64,000 nucleotides of DNA from CAVWDU01 sp963840725 (lineage in GTDB: Bacteria; Pseudomonadota; Gammaproteobacteria; Pseudomonadales; Halieaceae), in NCBI GenBank assembly GCA_963840725.1, contig CAWIZY010000016.1, positions 992,001 through 1,056,000 of the forward strand, in the 5' to 3' direction. Under the pieces are notes generated by a model that was not told the DNA's origin, searched no databases, and saw only the letters and a list, made by a program, of their open reading frames with translations. The position numbers were made by a program, and so were the translations under genes. Shown here in pieces: positions 19,309-27,871 of the stretch. Position 1 is the first letter of the stretch, and every line of letters starts with the position of its first letter.

Positions 19309-20177
19309 AGTCTTGTTTCCGTTACTTCTGTCAGCATGGCCCGCAGCTGCACCCGCCAGTGGACTGGCTCGAGTTGCAGATCGCGCCAGCTAGCCGTTTT
19401 GTCCAGTACGCTGTACGCGGGCCGCTGCGCTGCGGTGGGGTACTCGCTTGCGGGTATTGGCATTACCTGCACCGCCCGCTCCAGCAGACCCAGCCAGTAA
19501 GCCTCCTCCTGAATCGCCACCGCAAAATCGTACCAACTGCATACACCGGCATCGCTCCAGTGGTAAATACCGGCCAGCTCCGGCCGCATGACAGCGGCCC
19601 AGAGCGCTGCCGCCAGCCCCCGGGCCCAGGTTGGGGTTCCAAGCTGATCACAGACGACCGACAGACTTTGTCGTTGACTCATCAGGCGCAGCATGGTGCT
19701 GACAAAATTACCGCCGTGGCTCGAGTACAGCCAGCCAGTTCGCATGATCAAGGAACCCGGTGCAAGGCGGCCCACCGCGTCCTCTCCGCGCAGTTTGCTG
19801 CGACCGTATTCCCCCAATGGAGAGGGTTTCGCTGATGGGGTGTAAGGCTGGCCGCTGCGCCCATCGAATACAAAGTCGGTAGAGACGTGCAGTAACCGAC
19901 AGCCCGTATCGCGACAGGCTCTCGCCAGGCGCTCCGGCCCGAGAGCGTTGTCACGTTCGGCAAGTAATGGTTCCGACTCGGCGCGATCAACCGCCGTGTA
20001 AGCCGCCGCATTAATCAGCGCCTCGGCCTGATGGCACTGAATCGCAGCTGCCACCGCAGCCCGGTCACCAATGTCCAGTTCAGCCCGGGGCAATGCTATG
20101 CAGGTAATAGCCGCCGGTGCAGTGACCAGCAGTTCGCGAGCCAGCTGGCCGCCGGCACCGGTGACTATAACTTTCAT
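19305..20177 (-). CDS. rfbD: dTDP-4-dehydrorhamnose reductase
   Basis: RfbD/RmlD carries out the final reduction to dTDP-L-rhamnose. The 290-residue SDR protein opens with VIVTGAGGQLARELL and shows INAAAYTAVDRAESEP, LLHVSTDFVFDGRSGQPYTP, the YGRSKLRGE catalytic YxxxK, and MRTGWLYSSHGGNFVSTML. It is upstream of rfbB with a 4-base overlap. Together with rfbA and rfbC all four rhamnose-donor enzymes are present within 4 kb, so the organism very likely has rhamnose in its LPS or another glycan. Confidence 0.96.
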   Translation of the reverse strand: MKVIVTGAGGQLARELLVTAPAAITCIALPRAELDIGDRAAVAAAIQCHQAEALINAAAYTAVDRAESEPLLAERDNALGPERLARACRDTGCRLLHVSTDFVFDGRSGQPYTPSAKPSPLGEYGRSKLRGEDAVGRLAPGSLIMRTGWLYSSHGGNFVSTMLRLMSQRQSLSVVCDQLGTPTWARGLAAALWAAVMRPELAGIYHWSDAGVCSWYDFAVAIQEEAYWLGLLERAVQVMPIPASEYPTAAQRPAYSVLDKTASWRDLQLEPVHWRVQLRAMLTEVTETRL

Positions 20178-20287
20178 GTTTACGCCACCTCCTGGCTTGG
20201 CTACTGGAGTAAACGGGGGCTCGCTACGGCACCGCAGAGGCGGAGATTGCGCTGGCGCACAGCCCGGCCTGCGGCTAGACTAGCGCC

Positions 20288-21874
20288 GTGTTTCCGCATC
20301 CTCCAGCCACTAACGACAAGCCGCTGAACCCTGTCTTGATCGCAGTGCTCAGCCTCCTGCTCTCGGCGTGGCTTATTGCCATTGATCCGATTCTGACTCG
20401 CGACGCCATCATATACCTGCGTGCAGCCGAGGCCTACTTGCGGGACGGTTTTTTTGCCGGCCAACAGATTTTTGGACGGCCATTTCTGCCGGTCTGCATT
20501 GCGATTTGTCACCAGCTGACGGGGCTCTCTTTGGCCCATGCCGGCCTCTTGCTCAACTCCCTGTTTTACGCCCTGCTCTGCGTCGCCTTCGTCGCCATCA
20601 TCCGCACTATGGGGGGAAATCGCAGGGTACAGATTCTGGCCACTATCGTCATTCTCTCCCAGCCCCTAATCGGTGACTACCGCAGCTCGATCATGCGTGA
20701 CCCGGCCTTCTGGGCTTGCATACTGCTCTCATTCAATGCACTGCTGTTGTATTCCAGACGCCTTTCCTGGCAACACCAGGCGCAGTGGTTCGGGTGGATC
20801 ATCGCTGCCACCCTGTTCCGCTTTGAGGGTCTCTTTTTCGCCGCACTGGCCCCTTTGGCACTGCTGTTTACCGGTGAGCGCCACAGTCGACTGAACACCT
20901 GCCTGAGACTGCTGGTGCCGCAATTGCTCGTCATCGCAGCGCTACTGTTGGCGGTGGGGGTGTATCAAAAGGTATTGAGCCCGGGGGCACGCCTGTTCCC
21001 GGCTATTGAAACCTATCTACAGGGTCTGCTGACCTTCCCGGAGCAATTCGAGGCGCTGACGACTCGCACCGGCAATGCCCTGCTCAAATTTACTTCACGT
21101 GAGGATGCGTCTGTCGCCGCGCTCGCCGGTCTGGGCGCAATCCTGGTATTGAATATATGCCGCGCCATCTGTTGGCCCTGGGTGATAACCCTGCTTTGGG
21201 GCTGGCAGCGGGGCCTATTGGCAAAAGTCCGGCCTGACGATGTGAAATTGATCAATGCCCATCTGATCATCTGTTTGTTGTATCTGGCCTTGTTTACTCT
21301 GTTACGGCAATTTGTACTGGAGCGCTATGCCAGCATTTTCGCCTTGTTTGCATTGCTCTACGTGCCGTTTATTCTCGATGCACTGTGGGCGGGCGGCCGC
21401 CGCAAACTGGCCCGCGGCGCAGTCATTGTGCTGCTAGTGGTCATGTCTGCAGATATGCTGCACAACCACGACTACCGCAAGGCCTACATTCGTGAAGCTG
21501 CACAATGGCTGGCTGGCAATACCCCCAGCGACGCCTCCCTGCTGACCAATGATCGTTACATCGCCTACTTCAGCCAACGTCAAATGGAATGGCGCCGGGG
21601 CAAGCCGGCCGTGTACCAGTTTGATGCCAGTACGCTCACAGAAAACCCGGAGCTATGGCTGGAAGTGGACTACCTGGCTGTCGCAATAAAGCCGCGCCAA
21701 CTACCCGCCTGGCAGCATTTTCTGCAAACCTATTCCCTGACCGAACTGGTCGTATTTGATGGGGGGCGCATGGGCCGGATTGTCGTAGTGAAAAACCCTC
21801 AAAACTCATACCCGAAGGCCTCGAGATCTTCTGCAAAGCAGTCCCGCACCAGGGCTTCCGACTCGGCATCGTAG
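20288..21874 (+). CDS. Polytopic membrane protein, GT-C (GT39-like) glycosyltransferase candidate
   Basis: A 528-residue protein with about ten hydrophobic segments, the first at PVLIAVLSLLLSAWLIAI. The first extracytoplasmic loop has ILTRDAIIYLRAAEAYLRDG, where an Asp followed by a Tyr-Ala-rich helix resembles the catalytic loop of GT-C transferases of the ArnT/PMT type. A soluble C-terminal domain follows the last span. GTG is the start. Its final 76 bases overlap the 3' end of the convergent sulfotransferase gene. It most likely uses a lipid-linked sugar donor in the periplasm, but I infer this only from topology. Confidence 0.7.
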   Translation: MFPHPPATNDKPLNPVLIAVLSLLLSAWLIAIDPILTRDAIIYLRAAEAYLRDGFFAGQQIFGRPFLPVCIAICHQLTGLSLAHAGLLLNSLFYALLCVAFVAIIRTMGGNRRVQILATIVILSQPLIGDYRSSIMRDPAFWACILLSFNALLLYSRRLSWQHQAQWFGWIIAATLFRFEGLFFAALAPLALLFTGERHSRLNTCLRLLVPQLLVIAALLLAVGVYQKVLSPGARLFPAIETYLQGLLTFPEQFEALTTRTGNALLKFTSREDASVAALAGLGAILVLNICRAICWPWVITLLWGWQRGLLAKVRPDDVKLINAHLIICLLYLALFTLLRQFVLERYASIFALFALLYVPFILDALWAGGRRKLARGAVIVLLVVMSADMLHNHDYRKAYIREAAQWLAGNTPSDASLLTNDRYIAYFSQRQMEWRRGKPAVYQFDASTLTENPELWLEVDYLAVAIKPRQLPAWQHFLQTYSLTELVVFDGGRMGRIVVVKNPQNSYPKASRSSAKQSRTRASDSAS

Positions 21875-22413
21875 TACTGTCGATAGCTGCCTCGCGATGA
21901 GGGCTTTGCATGGCCCAGTTGCGCATCCAGATTAAGGCGTGTGCACACACGGGCAAAGTCATCCCCGAGCTGCTCGAAGCGACCAATGAATTCGACCAAC
22001 ATATTACCCTGCTCATCGACCAACCATTGCTTCTGTGGCATGAACATACGCGGCTCATCGTAGTAAGCCGGGTTGCGTTCCACATAGCAGGCCTGCAACC
22101 ATTCGGGGAAGGGAATGGGTTGGCTCCCCAAACCGGTTTGGTTGGTCTTGACCCGATAATGATAGTGGCTGACAACCTTGTCCCAGGGATTGCGCACGAC
22201 AGTAAAAACAAACTTGCGCTGCCAGGCGCTCTGCCCGAGCTGGCGATACTTTTCCAGGGCGGTGCTGTGGTCCAGGCTGATACCCAGGGCTTTCTCGATA
22301 CTACTGCCACCGGTCTTGTTGATATGGATAAACACGTAGGGGCGCAGATAGCGCTGCCTGAGGGTTCGCTGCCAATACCTGAATTGGCTGGCGCTTTCCC
22401 GGGCCAAACTCAT
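21799..22413 (-). CDS. Sulfotransferase family 2-like protein
   Basis: A PAPS-dependent sulfotransferase of about 204 residues. The 5'-phosphosulfate loop is YVFIHINKTGGSSIEKAL near residue 30. The 3'-phosphate-binding motif is FVFTVVRNPWDKVVSHYHYR, and EFIGRFEQLGDDFARVC is typical of Sulfotransfer_2 enzymes acting on carbohydrates. AGGAG lies eight bases before the ATG at 22413; an in-frame GTG nine bases upstream sits too close to that site. The stop lies inside the 3' end of the convergent GT-C-like gene. Sulfation of a surface glycan is the natural guess in this setting. Confidence 0.82.
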   Translation of the reverse strand: MSLARESASQFRYWQRTLRQRYLRPYVFIHINKTGGSSIEKALGISLDHSTALEKYRQLGQSAWQRKFVFTVVRNPWDKVVSHYHYRVKTNQTGLGSQPIPFPEWLQACYVERNPAYYDEPRMFMPQKQWLVDEQGNMLVEFIGRFEQLGDDFARVCTRLNLDAQLGHAKPSSRGSYRQYYDAESEALVRDCFAEDLEAFGYEF

Positions 22414-22593
22414 AGACGACACTCCTGGTTAAGCAAAAAAGTTCCTGCACATCGTTGTGCCACCTACCCGCAGACGCGACCTGAAACAGCGCGTAGAATA
22501 GCACGGGTACAACGGCTGCAAGGTGATGAGACCATTACTGAATTCGACGCCAAAGCGCCGCCTGACCGCGGGCGGGGCCTGACCACTGAACAG

Positions 22594-23316
22594 TTGCAAA
22601 CAGCGGCCCGGAGGCTGGCTGCGGGGGAGCTGCCGCCAGGCTGGAACTGGGTAAGCAGTTCCTCGAGCGCACGAGTGGCCCGGCACGGTACCCACGATAT
22701 ATATTACAAGGAGTTCCTCCCACGCGGGCCCTGGGAACACGCGAAGGCCAAACTGCGTGGCAGCCGCGGTGAGCGCGCCCGTAACAACAGCGACAAACTG
22801 CTGCGAAGCGGATTCAATGCACCGCGCAATCTTGGCTGGGGGCCACTCCCCCGCGGTCGCGAATATCTGTTCACCCGCGCGGTACCCGGCGAAGGTGTCA
22901 CCACATGGCTACGGCTGCGCCTACACGGGCGCAGCGCCCCGGAGCTACACCGGCGACGACGGCTACTGCGCGAACTGGGAACGTTTATCGGCAAGCTACA
23001 CCGCGCGGGCTTTGTCCACGGGGATTTACGCCCCAGTAACGTAATGGCTGTCGCGGTCGGTGAACGGTTCGACTTCGCTCTGATCGACAACGAGCGCACC
23101 ACTTCACGGCAGCCACCCGACATGCGCGGGCTGAAGAAAAACCTGATGCAACTGAACATGTTGCTGCCCTCCGACCTGACCCGCAGCGACCGCTGGCGTT
23201 TTTTCAAGCAATGGCGCAGCGAGATGACAACACTGTCTGAGCAGCAGACCCGGGAACTGGCCGCAGATGCCTATCGCTGGGCGATGCAAAGGCTTGCTGC
23301 CAAGGGAAAACTGTGA
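22594..23316 (+). CDS. LPS kinase (InaA/RfaP-like kinase fold)
   Basis: A protein-kinase-fold protein of about 240 residues related to LPS core kinases. A beta-strand with a candidate ATP Lys is seen in DIYYKEFLPRGPWEHAKAKL. The catalytic loop is FVHGDLRPSNVMAV and the metal-binding Asp is in FDFALIDNERT. The frame is open far upstream but overlaps the sulfotransferase on the other strand, so the start must be downstream of about 22.4 kb. No ATG is available, and TTG at 22594 gives a normal length; this start is uncertain. The stop overlaps the next gene's GTG start by four bases. Confidence 0.72.
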   Translation: MQTAARRLAAGELPPGWNWVSSSSSARVARHGTHDIYYKEFLPRGPWEHAKAKLRGSRGERARNNSDKLLRSGFNAPRNLGWGPLPRGREYLFTRAVPGEGVTTWLRLRLHGRSAPELHRRRRLLRELGTFIGKLHRAGFVHGDLRPSNVMAVAVGERFDFALIDNERTTSRQPPDMRGLKKNLMQLNMLLPSDLTRSDRWRFFKQWRSEMTTLSEQQTRELAADAYRWAMQRLAAKGKL

Positions 23317-24083
23317 CGCGACTGCACATTGTTGGTTGTCCGCGCAGCGGCACTACCCTGCTCATGGAACTGGTGTCCACCTGCTTTGAAAGCTCCGGTC
23401 ACTGTGACCATGAACTGAGTATTTTTGAGCCACTGCATGACCCGGGTGCACTCTATTTCAGCAAACAGCCAAATGACATCAAACAGCTTCAGCATATTTT
23501 TTATCGCGACCCCGAGCTGCATATCATTTATCTGGGCCGGGACCCGAGGGCGGTCATCACCAGCAAACACCGTGAAAACCCCGAACAGTACTTCTGCAAT
23601 TACCGCGTATGGAGCGAGTGTGATCAAGCCGCCCAGCGCTACTGGGCACACGAGCGATTTCTGCCTTTACGCTACGAAGACCTGGTGACCCGGCCGGACA
23701 ACACTCAGGCTCAAATTGCTGCGCGGTTTGGTTTTATGCGGCAACGCCATCCATTCAGCGAGTACCATCATCATGCCGACCCCTCCGGCGCTGCCAGCCG
23801 GGCGATGAATGGTCTGCGCCAGGTCGACCTGGCGAGTCTGGACAAATGGCGCACACATCTACCACGGCTCGCGGAGCAGTATCAAAGACATCCTGCACTG
23901 GCCGACGACCTGGTGCGGCTGGGCTATGAGCCTGACCAGCAGTGGCTGCAATTGCTGGCGGGCGTGGCGCCGGTGGTGTTCCCTTGCCGATATCCCGAGC
24001 GGCGCCCCTGGCTCAAAGAGTCGGAGAAAGCCCTGCGGGGCTACCTCAAGTCGCGCCGCTACCTGCGACGCATGAGCCAATAA
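23313..24083 (+). CDS. Sulfotransferase family protein
   Basis: A second sulfotransferase, 256 residues, different from the one at 21.8 kb. The PAPS loop is at the very N terminus (LHIVGCPRSGTTLLMEL). The 3'-phosphate site is IIYLGRDPRAVITSKH, and LPLRYEDLVTRPDNTQAQIAARFGF is the usual segment after it. The start is GTG, overlapping the stop of the LPS kinase gene (GTGA), so the two are translationally coupled. The coupling suggests that phosphorylation and sulfation act on the same glycan. The substrate is unknown. Confidence 0.82.
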   Translation: MTRLHIVGCPRSGTTLLMELVSTCFESSGHCDHELSIFEPLHDPGALYFSKQPNDIKQLQHIFYRDPELHIIYLGRDPRAVITSKHRENPEQYFCNYRVWSECDQAAQRYWAHERFLPLRYEDLVTRPDNTQAQIAARFGFMRQRHPFSEYHHHADPSGAASRAMNGLRQVDLASLDKWRTHLPRLAEQYQRHPALADDLVRLGYEPDQQWLQLLAGVAPVVFPCRYPERRPWLKESEKALRGYLKSRRYLRRMSQ

Positions 24084-24104
24084 CCGGGGGGTACAGCCGA
24101 AAGC

Positions 24105-24884
24105 TCAGTCCACGCCCAGCAGATGATGGCCCCGCTCGCCGTAACGCACCGCGTGCCGAGCACGCAATGCCTGAAGAACCGGCAAGGTGCCGCGCACAAT
24201 ATCCGCTTCAGATTGAGCGGTACAGCGCGAATAGCTGACCAGAAATCGCTGGTACAGCTCCGGAGCTACTGCCAGGTCCTCGGCATTAAGCGTGAATCGG
24301 GCCAGGTCGCGCAACGCAGCGGCACTGGACAGTCCGGCCGCTTTAACCGCCTCCAGATCGGCCAGATAAATCTGCTCGGCTGCGCACAGCAAATTGCTCC
24401 ATTTGCAATCACCGTGGGAGAATCCCGCCAGATGCAGCGAGCCCAGGGCAGCGCCCGCAGCGCCCATCAGCTCGCCGCCTGTGGCTGGGTCCCTTGCCGA
24501 TTTCCAATGGGCCTTGAGATCACGCCCGTTGATCGCCTCGGTGAGCAGAATCACGCCGCCATCAGCCCGCAGACAAGCCTCCGGTGCGGGCACTGCAATA
24601 CCCGCGCGTTGGAGCCGCACAGCGGCGTCGAATGCGGCTACCCCGCGCCCGAGACCCCATCTGAAAGACCAGTGCTGCAAGGGTGATTTGGGCAGGTAGA
24701 GCTTGAGAAAATGCTCTGTCCCGTCCAGCAAAAGCAACCCTGCCCTGCTGTGCGCGTCGCGCTTCAGAACCCTGCAGTGCTCCTCCACCCAGGCCTCTGC
24801 CGGCTCCGGTGAGTTGTTCAAGACTTGCCCCAGGCGTGGCGCCCAGCCGGCGTCCCGCAGCACACTGACTGCCCGCGCTTTCAC
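24105..24884 (-). CDS. LPS core kinase-like protein (InaA/WapP type)
   Basis: A 259-residue kinase-fold protein. Catalytic loop text is GFSHGDCKWSNLLCA, with the metal-binding Asp in IYLADLEAVKAAG, and an ATP-Lys candidate is in EHFLKLYLPKSP. It sits directly downstream of waaP with a GTGA overlap, the place where pseudomonads have additional core kinases after waaP. It likely phosphorylates an LPS core sugar. It is convergent with the sulfotransferase gene, with 21 bases between the ends. Confidence 0.78.
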   Translation of the reverse strand: MKARAVSVLRDAGWAPRLGQVLNNSPEPAEAWVEEHCRVLKRDAHSRAGLLLLDGTEHFLKLYLPKSPLQHWSFRWGLGRGVAAFDAAVRLQRAGIAVPAPEACLRADGGVILLTEAINGRDLKAHWKSARDPATGGELMGAAGAALGSLHLAGFSHGDCKWSNLLCAAEQIYLADLEAVKAAGLSSAAALRDLARFTLNAEDLAVAPELYQRFLVSYSRCTAQSEADIVRGTLPVLQALRARHAVRYGERGHHLLGVD

Positions 24885-25735
24885 AGCGCCGGAGCGTCGC
24901 TGACCGGAGGTGGTCTACCGTGCTCTTTGCGGTATAGCCGCACCGCTCGCAGACTGACATCCCGCCATAACCCGCCGTCCTGACCCAGTGCCACACGCAG
25001 TCCACCCGGGGTGTACAGACGCATAAAGCGGAGCAGGTCGCGGGAACTCAGGCCGCAATCCATCGCGGAGAAATAAAGCCCGGCGAGGTCCTTTATCCGC
25101 CAGCGCCGCGGCGTCTTGCGGCGCCATTGCGCGCGATGCAGATCAATCAGGTAACAGCGCAGATTTGCCTCACTCAAGCTGGTCTCGTCGAGATGGAAAT
25201 GGCAAAGGTAGAAATCGCGGTGGTTGATGCCGACACCGTGCATTCGTCGTGCGCTGTCCGCTACCTTGGCAATCAGTCGCAGCCGCACAGCGGCAGGTGG
25301 CGACTGCGTCGCCCAATCGGCGCAGTAGTCCTCCAGGCTCACAGTGCCCACCAGATCGTCGGTGACCAACAAGGACTGCTCTCGTGCCGGGTTATTGCCA
25401 TCACTGGCGAAGGCGGCAACCGTCAGCGTGTCAACCCCGATACGCTGCAATTCCCTGGCGGCTTCGAACTCGTTCCTCGCCCCGGTCACCGGCGCCCGCA
25501 GTTGCAGCAAATTCTTGCCGATCTCCCGCCACCCGATACCCCGGTGCAACTTGAGGAAGTAGGACCTGCCCGCACGCATAAAGCGTAGCGTTTTGCGCCC
25601 TTCCTTGTTGCGATAGACGTCCTCGGCCGGAGCATGATCAGCCACCCCGCAGGCCCAGCACAGCAGGCCCTCCACTGGGTCGGTGTCGGGAGCGACAACG
25701 TCGGCAAGGTCCGCTCGCACAAAGTAATCAGCCAC
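24881..25735 (-). CDS. waaP: Lipopolysaccharide core heptose(I) kinase
   Basis: WaaP/RfaP phosphorylates heptose I of the inner core, which is needed for outer-membrane stability. The catalytic HRD-type loop GINHRDFYLCHFHLD is a near-perfect family signature, with YLIDLHRAQWRRKTPRRWRIKDLAGLYFSAMD after it. An ATP-Lys candidate lies in RSYFLKLHRGIGWREIGKNL. Length is 284 residues. It starts with GTG and overlaps the end of waaG by eight bases and the next kinase gene by four, in the order waaF-waaC-waaG-waaP. Confidence 0.93.
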   Translation of the reverse strand: MADYFVRADLADVVAPDTDPVEGLLCWACGVADHAPAEDVYRNKEGRKTLRFMRAGRSYFLKLHRGIGWREIGKNLLQLRAPVTGARNEFEAARELQRIGVDTLTVAAFASDGNNPAREQSLLVTDDLVGTVSLEDYCADWATQSPPAAVRLRLIAKVADSARRMHGVGINHRDFYLCHFHLDETSLSEANLRCYLIDLHRAQWRRKTPRRWRIKDLAGLYFSAMDCGLSSRDLLRFMRLYTPGGLRVALGQDGGLWRDVSLRAVRLYRKEHGRPPPVSDAPAL

Positions 25736-26873
25736 CGGGGCGCCCTTTTTTTGTCTGAATAAACTGTTCTATCAGCGCCGCGCCCGCAGCGTGCATGGAA
25801 TACAAGTCTTCGCTGTCGGCATAGGCGAGGGCGCGTGTTTTGCAAGCCGCCAGAAATTCGGGGTCCAGACTGCGCAGAACAGCTGCGTTCAAGTCGCTCT
25901 GCTGAAAAGGCGAATCCAGCACCACGCCGCAGTCCGCAGCAGCGATGTGATGCGCATAGCCGCAGACATCCGTTACCAGGACGGGTAGCCCGGAGACCAG
26001 AGCCTCCAGCAATACGATACCTGCCGCTTCATCAGTGGCAGGGTGAATCAACGCATCCGCGCCCAGCAACAGGTCCGGGACATCATCCCTGCCACCCAAA
26101 AACTCCACCTGATCAGCTATCTGCAGTTTTTTTGCCAGCCTGCGAAACCGGTTTTCCCGATCCTGCCCGGCGACGAGCAGCCTCACATCCTGACCGTAAG
26201 CCTCCTGAGTCACACTTGCGACTGCACGGATCGCCCGGTCCAGGCCTTTTTTCCGGAATCCGGAACCGACGAAGAGCAAAACGTGCGTGTTTTCCGCCAG
26301 GCCCAGTGACCGGCGGATCGCAATGCGACGAGCGCCCGCATCGGGGCCCGCTCGCCGGTCCTGAGAGATGCCCGGAGGCAGCATATGCAAGCGCCCCGGT
26401 TCGGTATGGTACTGGCGCTCAAACTTCTCTCGCTCAGTATCAGAGATAAGCAGGATTTCGGTATCCCCACCGGGGGCGAAGACCGCCTTTTCCGCCGCGG
26501 CAAAATGCCGAAAACGGCTGCCCTGTCTATACCACCAACCCCGGTTCTGCAAAGCCCCGTCCAGGTAACAGGAATCAGCGGCGTAATACACATCAAGACC
26601 TGGCATTTTGTTGAATCCAATAACCCCGTCCACCGGGTCGGCCGCGAGATCGGATTGCACCCAATGCAGGTAGCGCTCGTTGCGGCGGTGATTGCTCAGA
26701 GCGGACACGGGCACGGCGCGCAGGTCAGCTCCCGGCAGGGGCTCACCCTGCCAGGAGTGGTAATAGATGCGGCACTGATGTCCCCGATGCTGACACTCTT
26801 CCACGAACCTGCGAAAATCCCGCTGCATTCCACCGTAGGGAAAATACTTATAAAGCAGGAACGCCAGCGTCAC
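25728..26873 (-). CDS. waaG: LPS core glycosyltransferase (GT4, WaaG type)
   Basis: WaaG adds the first outer-core hexose to heptose II. The 381-residue GT-B protein starts LAFLLYKYFPYGGMQRDFRRF, a phrase typical of WaaG. The C-terminal donor domain has VLLFVGSGFRKKGLDRAIRAV and LLGADALIHPATDEAAGIVLLEALVSGLPVLVTDVCGYAHHI with the EX7E acidic residues. The start is GTG, overlapping the waaC stop (GTGA). The order and overlaps are as in pseudomonads. Confidence 0.93.
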   Translation of the reverse strand: MTLAFLLYKYFPYGGMQRDFRRFVEECQHRGHQCRIYYHSWQGEPLPGADLRAVPVSALSNHRRNERYLHWVQSDLAADPVDGVIGFNKMPGLDVYYAADSCYLDGALQNRGWWYRQGSRFRHFAAAEKAVFAPGGDTEILLISDTEREKFERQYHTEPGRLHMLPPGISQDRRAGPDAGARRIAIRRSLGLAENTHVLLFVGSGFRKKGLDRAIRAVASVTQEAYGQDVRLLVAGQDRENRFRRLAKKLQIADQVEFLGGRDDVPDLLLGADALIHPATDEAAGIVLLEALVSGLPVLVTDVCGYAHHIAAADCGVVLDSPFQQSDLNAAVLRSLDPEFLAACKTRALAYADSEDLYSMHAAGAALIEQFIQTKKGRPGG

Positions 26874-27871
26874 GGGTCTTGACGCTCAGGTAGCAGCGTG
26901 ACCAGTTCCGCCCAGACCGCGGGCGCCTCGATAGAACGCATCATCATACCGGGGTCCTGAGTGTCTGAATTGCTCACGGGAGACGGTATATGCTGCTGAT
27001 TGGCGCCGTAAGCACCGATCAATTCGATCCGGGTCGGCCCATAAAGCGACACCGTCGGCACATCCAGTGCGGCACTGAGATGACCGAGACCGGTATCCAC
27101 CGCCACCGCTCCATCGACCTCCAGGAGCAGCCCGGCCAGACCTGCAAGATCCAGGCGAGGCAGCACTTCGCAGTTACGCGCGCCAGCGGCAATACGTTGG
27201 GCTCGCGCCTGCTCAGCGGGGCTACCCCATGGGAGCCATACCTTATAGCCTGCGTCTGCGGCCAGCTCAGCCAATTCCCTCCAACGCTGTTCCGGCCACA
27301 ACTTCTCAGATCGCGCAGTGCCGTGAAAAAACAACAGGCTGGGTGGCAGCTGACTGCCGCGATCGGTCAGATTGGCGCGCACACCGTAGTCTCCCCGGGT
27401 ACCGGGTAGTTCGTAGTTGAGCGCCTGTGCAAACAAATATCGAATTCTCTCCACCGCATGCATTTCCTGCGGCACCGCAATGGGGTGATGATAGGACCGG
27501 CTGGCCCAGGGTTCCCGAGCAGATTGTCGATCCAGCCCGTAGCGGGGTGCCTGCACCATGCGGGTGATAAAAGCGCTTTTCAGCAGACCTTGCGCATCGA
27601 TAACGGCGTCGTAGTGCCGACGTCGCAACGAATGCCTGAAACCACGCCACTGCTGACGTGTGGAATCGCGCAAAAGCTGCTTGCGCCAACGGCGCAGGGC
27701 GACGGGCAGCACCGTATCCACGGCGGGGTGCCAGCCGGGAATTTCTGCAAATGCCTCCTCCACAACCCAGTCGAACCGAATGCCGGGCAAAGCTGTGGCA
27801 GCATCGGTCAGCGCTGGCAGGGTGTGGATCACATCACCCAGCGAGGAAGTCTTGACGATCAGGACGTGCAC
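26870..27871 (-). CDS. waaC: Lipopolysaccharide heptosyltransferase I
   Basis: WaaC transfers the first L-glycero-D-manno-heptose to Kdo. This GT9 protein of 333 residues starts HVLIVKTSSLGDVIHTLPALTDA, the classic heptosyltransferase opening. It shows LLFFHGTARSEKLWPEQRWRELAELA and VDTGLGHLSAALDVPTVSLYGPT in the ADP-heptose domain. GTG start; overlaps waaF by 13 bases and waaG by four. The donor comes from HldE encoded at 10.7-12.1 kb. Confidence 0.95.
   Translation of the reverse strand: MHVLIVKTSSLGDVIHTLPALTDAATALPGIRFDWVVEEAFAEIPGWHPAVDTVLPVALRRWRKQLLRDSTRQQWRGFRHSLRRRHYDAVIDAQGLLKSAFITRMVQAPRYGLDRQSAREPWASRSYHHPIAVPQEMHAVERIRYLFAQALNYELPGTRGDYGVRANLTDRGSQLPPSLLFFHGTARSEKLWPEQRWRELAELAADAGYKVWLPWGSPAEQARAQRIAAGARNCEVLPRLDLAGLAGLLLEVDGAVAVDTGLGHLSAALDVPTVSLYGPTRIELIGAYGANQQHIPSPVSNSDTQDPGMMMRSIEAPAVWAELVTLLPERQDP

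Noticed and set aside
21910..22593. N-terminal extension of the LPS kinase frame over the sulfotransferase gene
   Set aside because: The extension is the antisense of the sulfotransferase gene and has no kinase-like content; a start near 22594 gives the normal family length.
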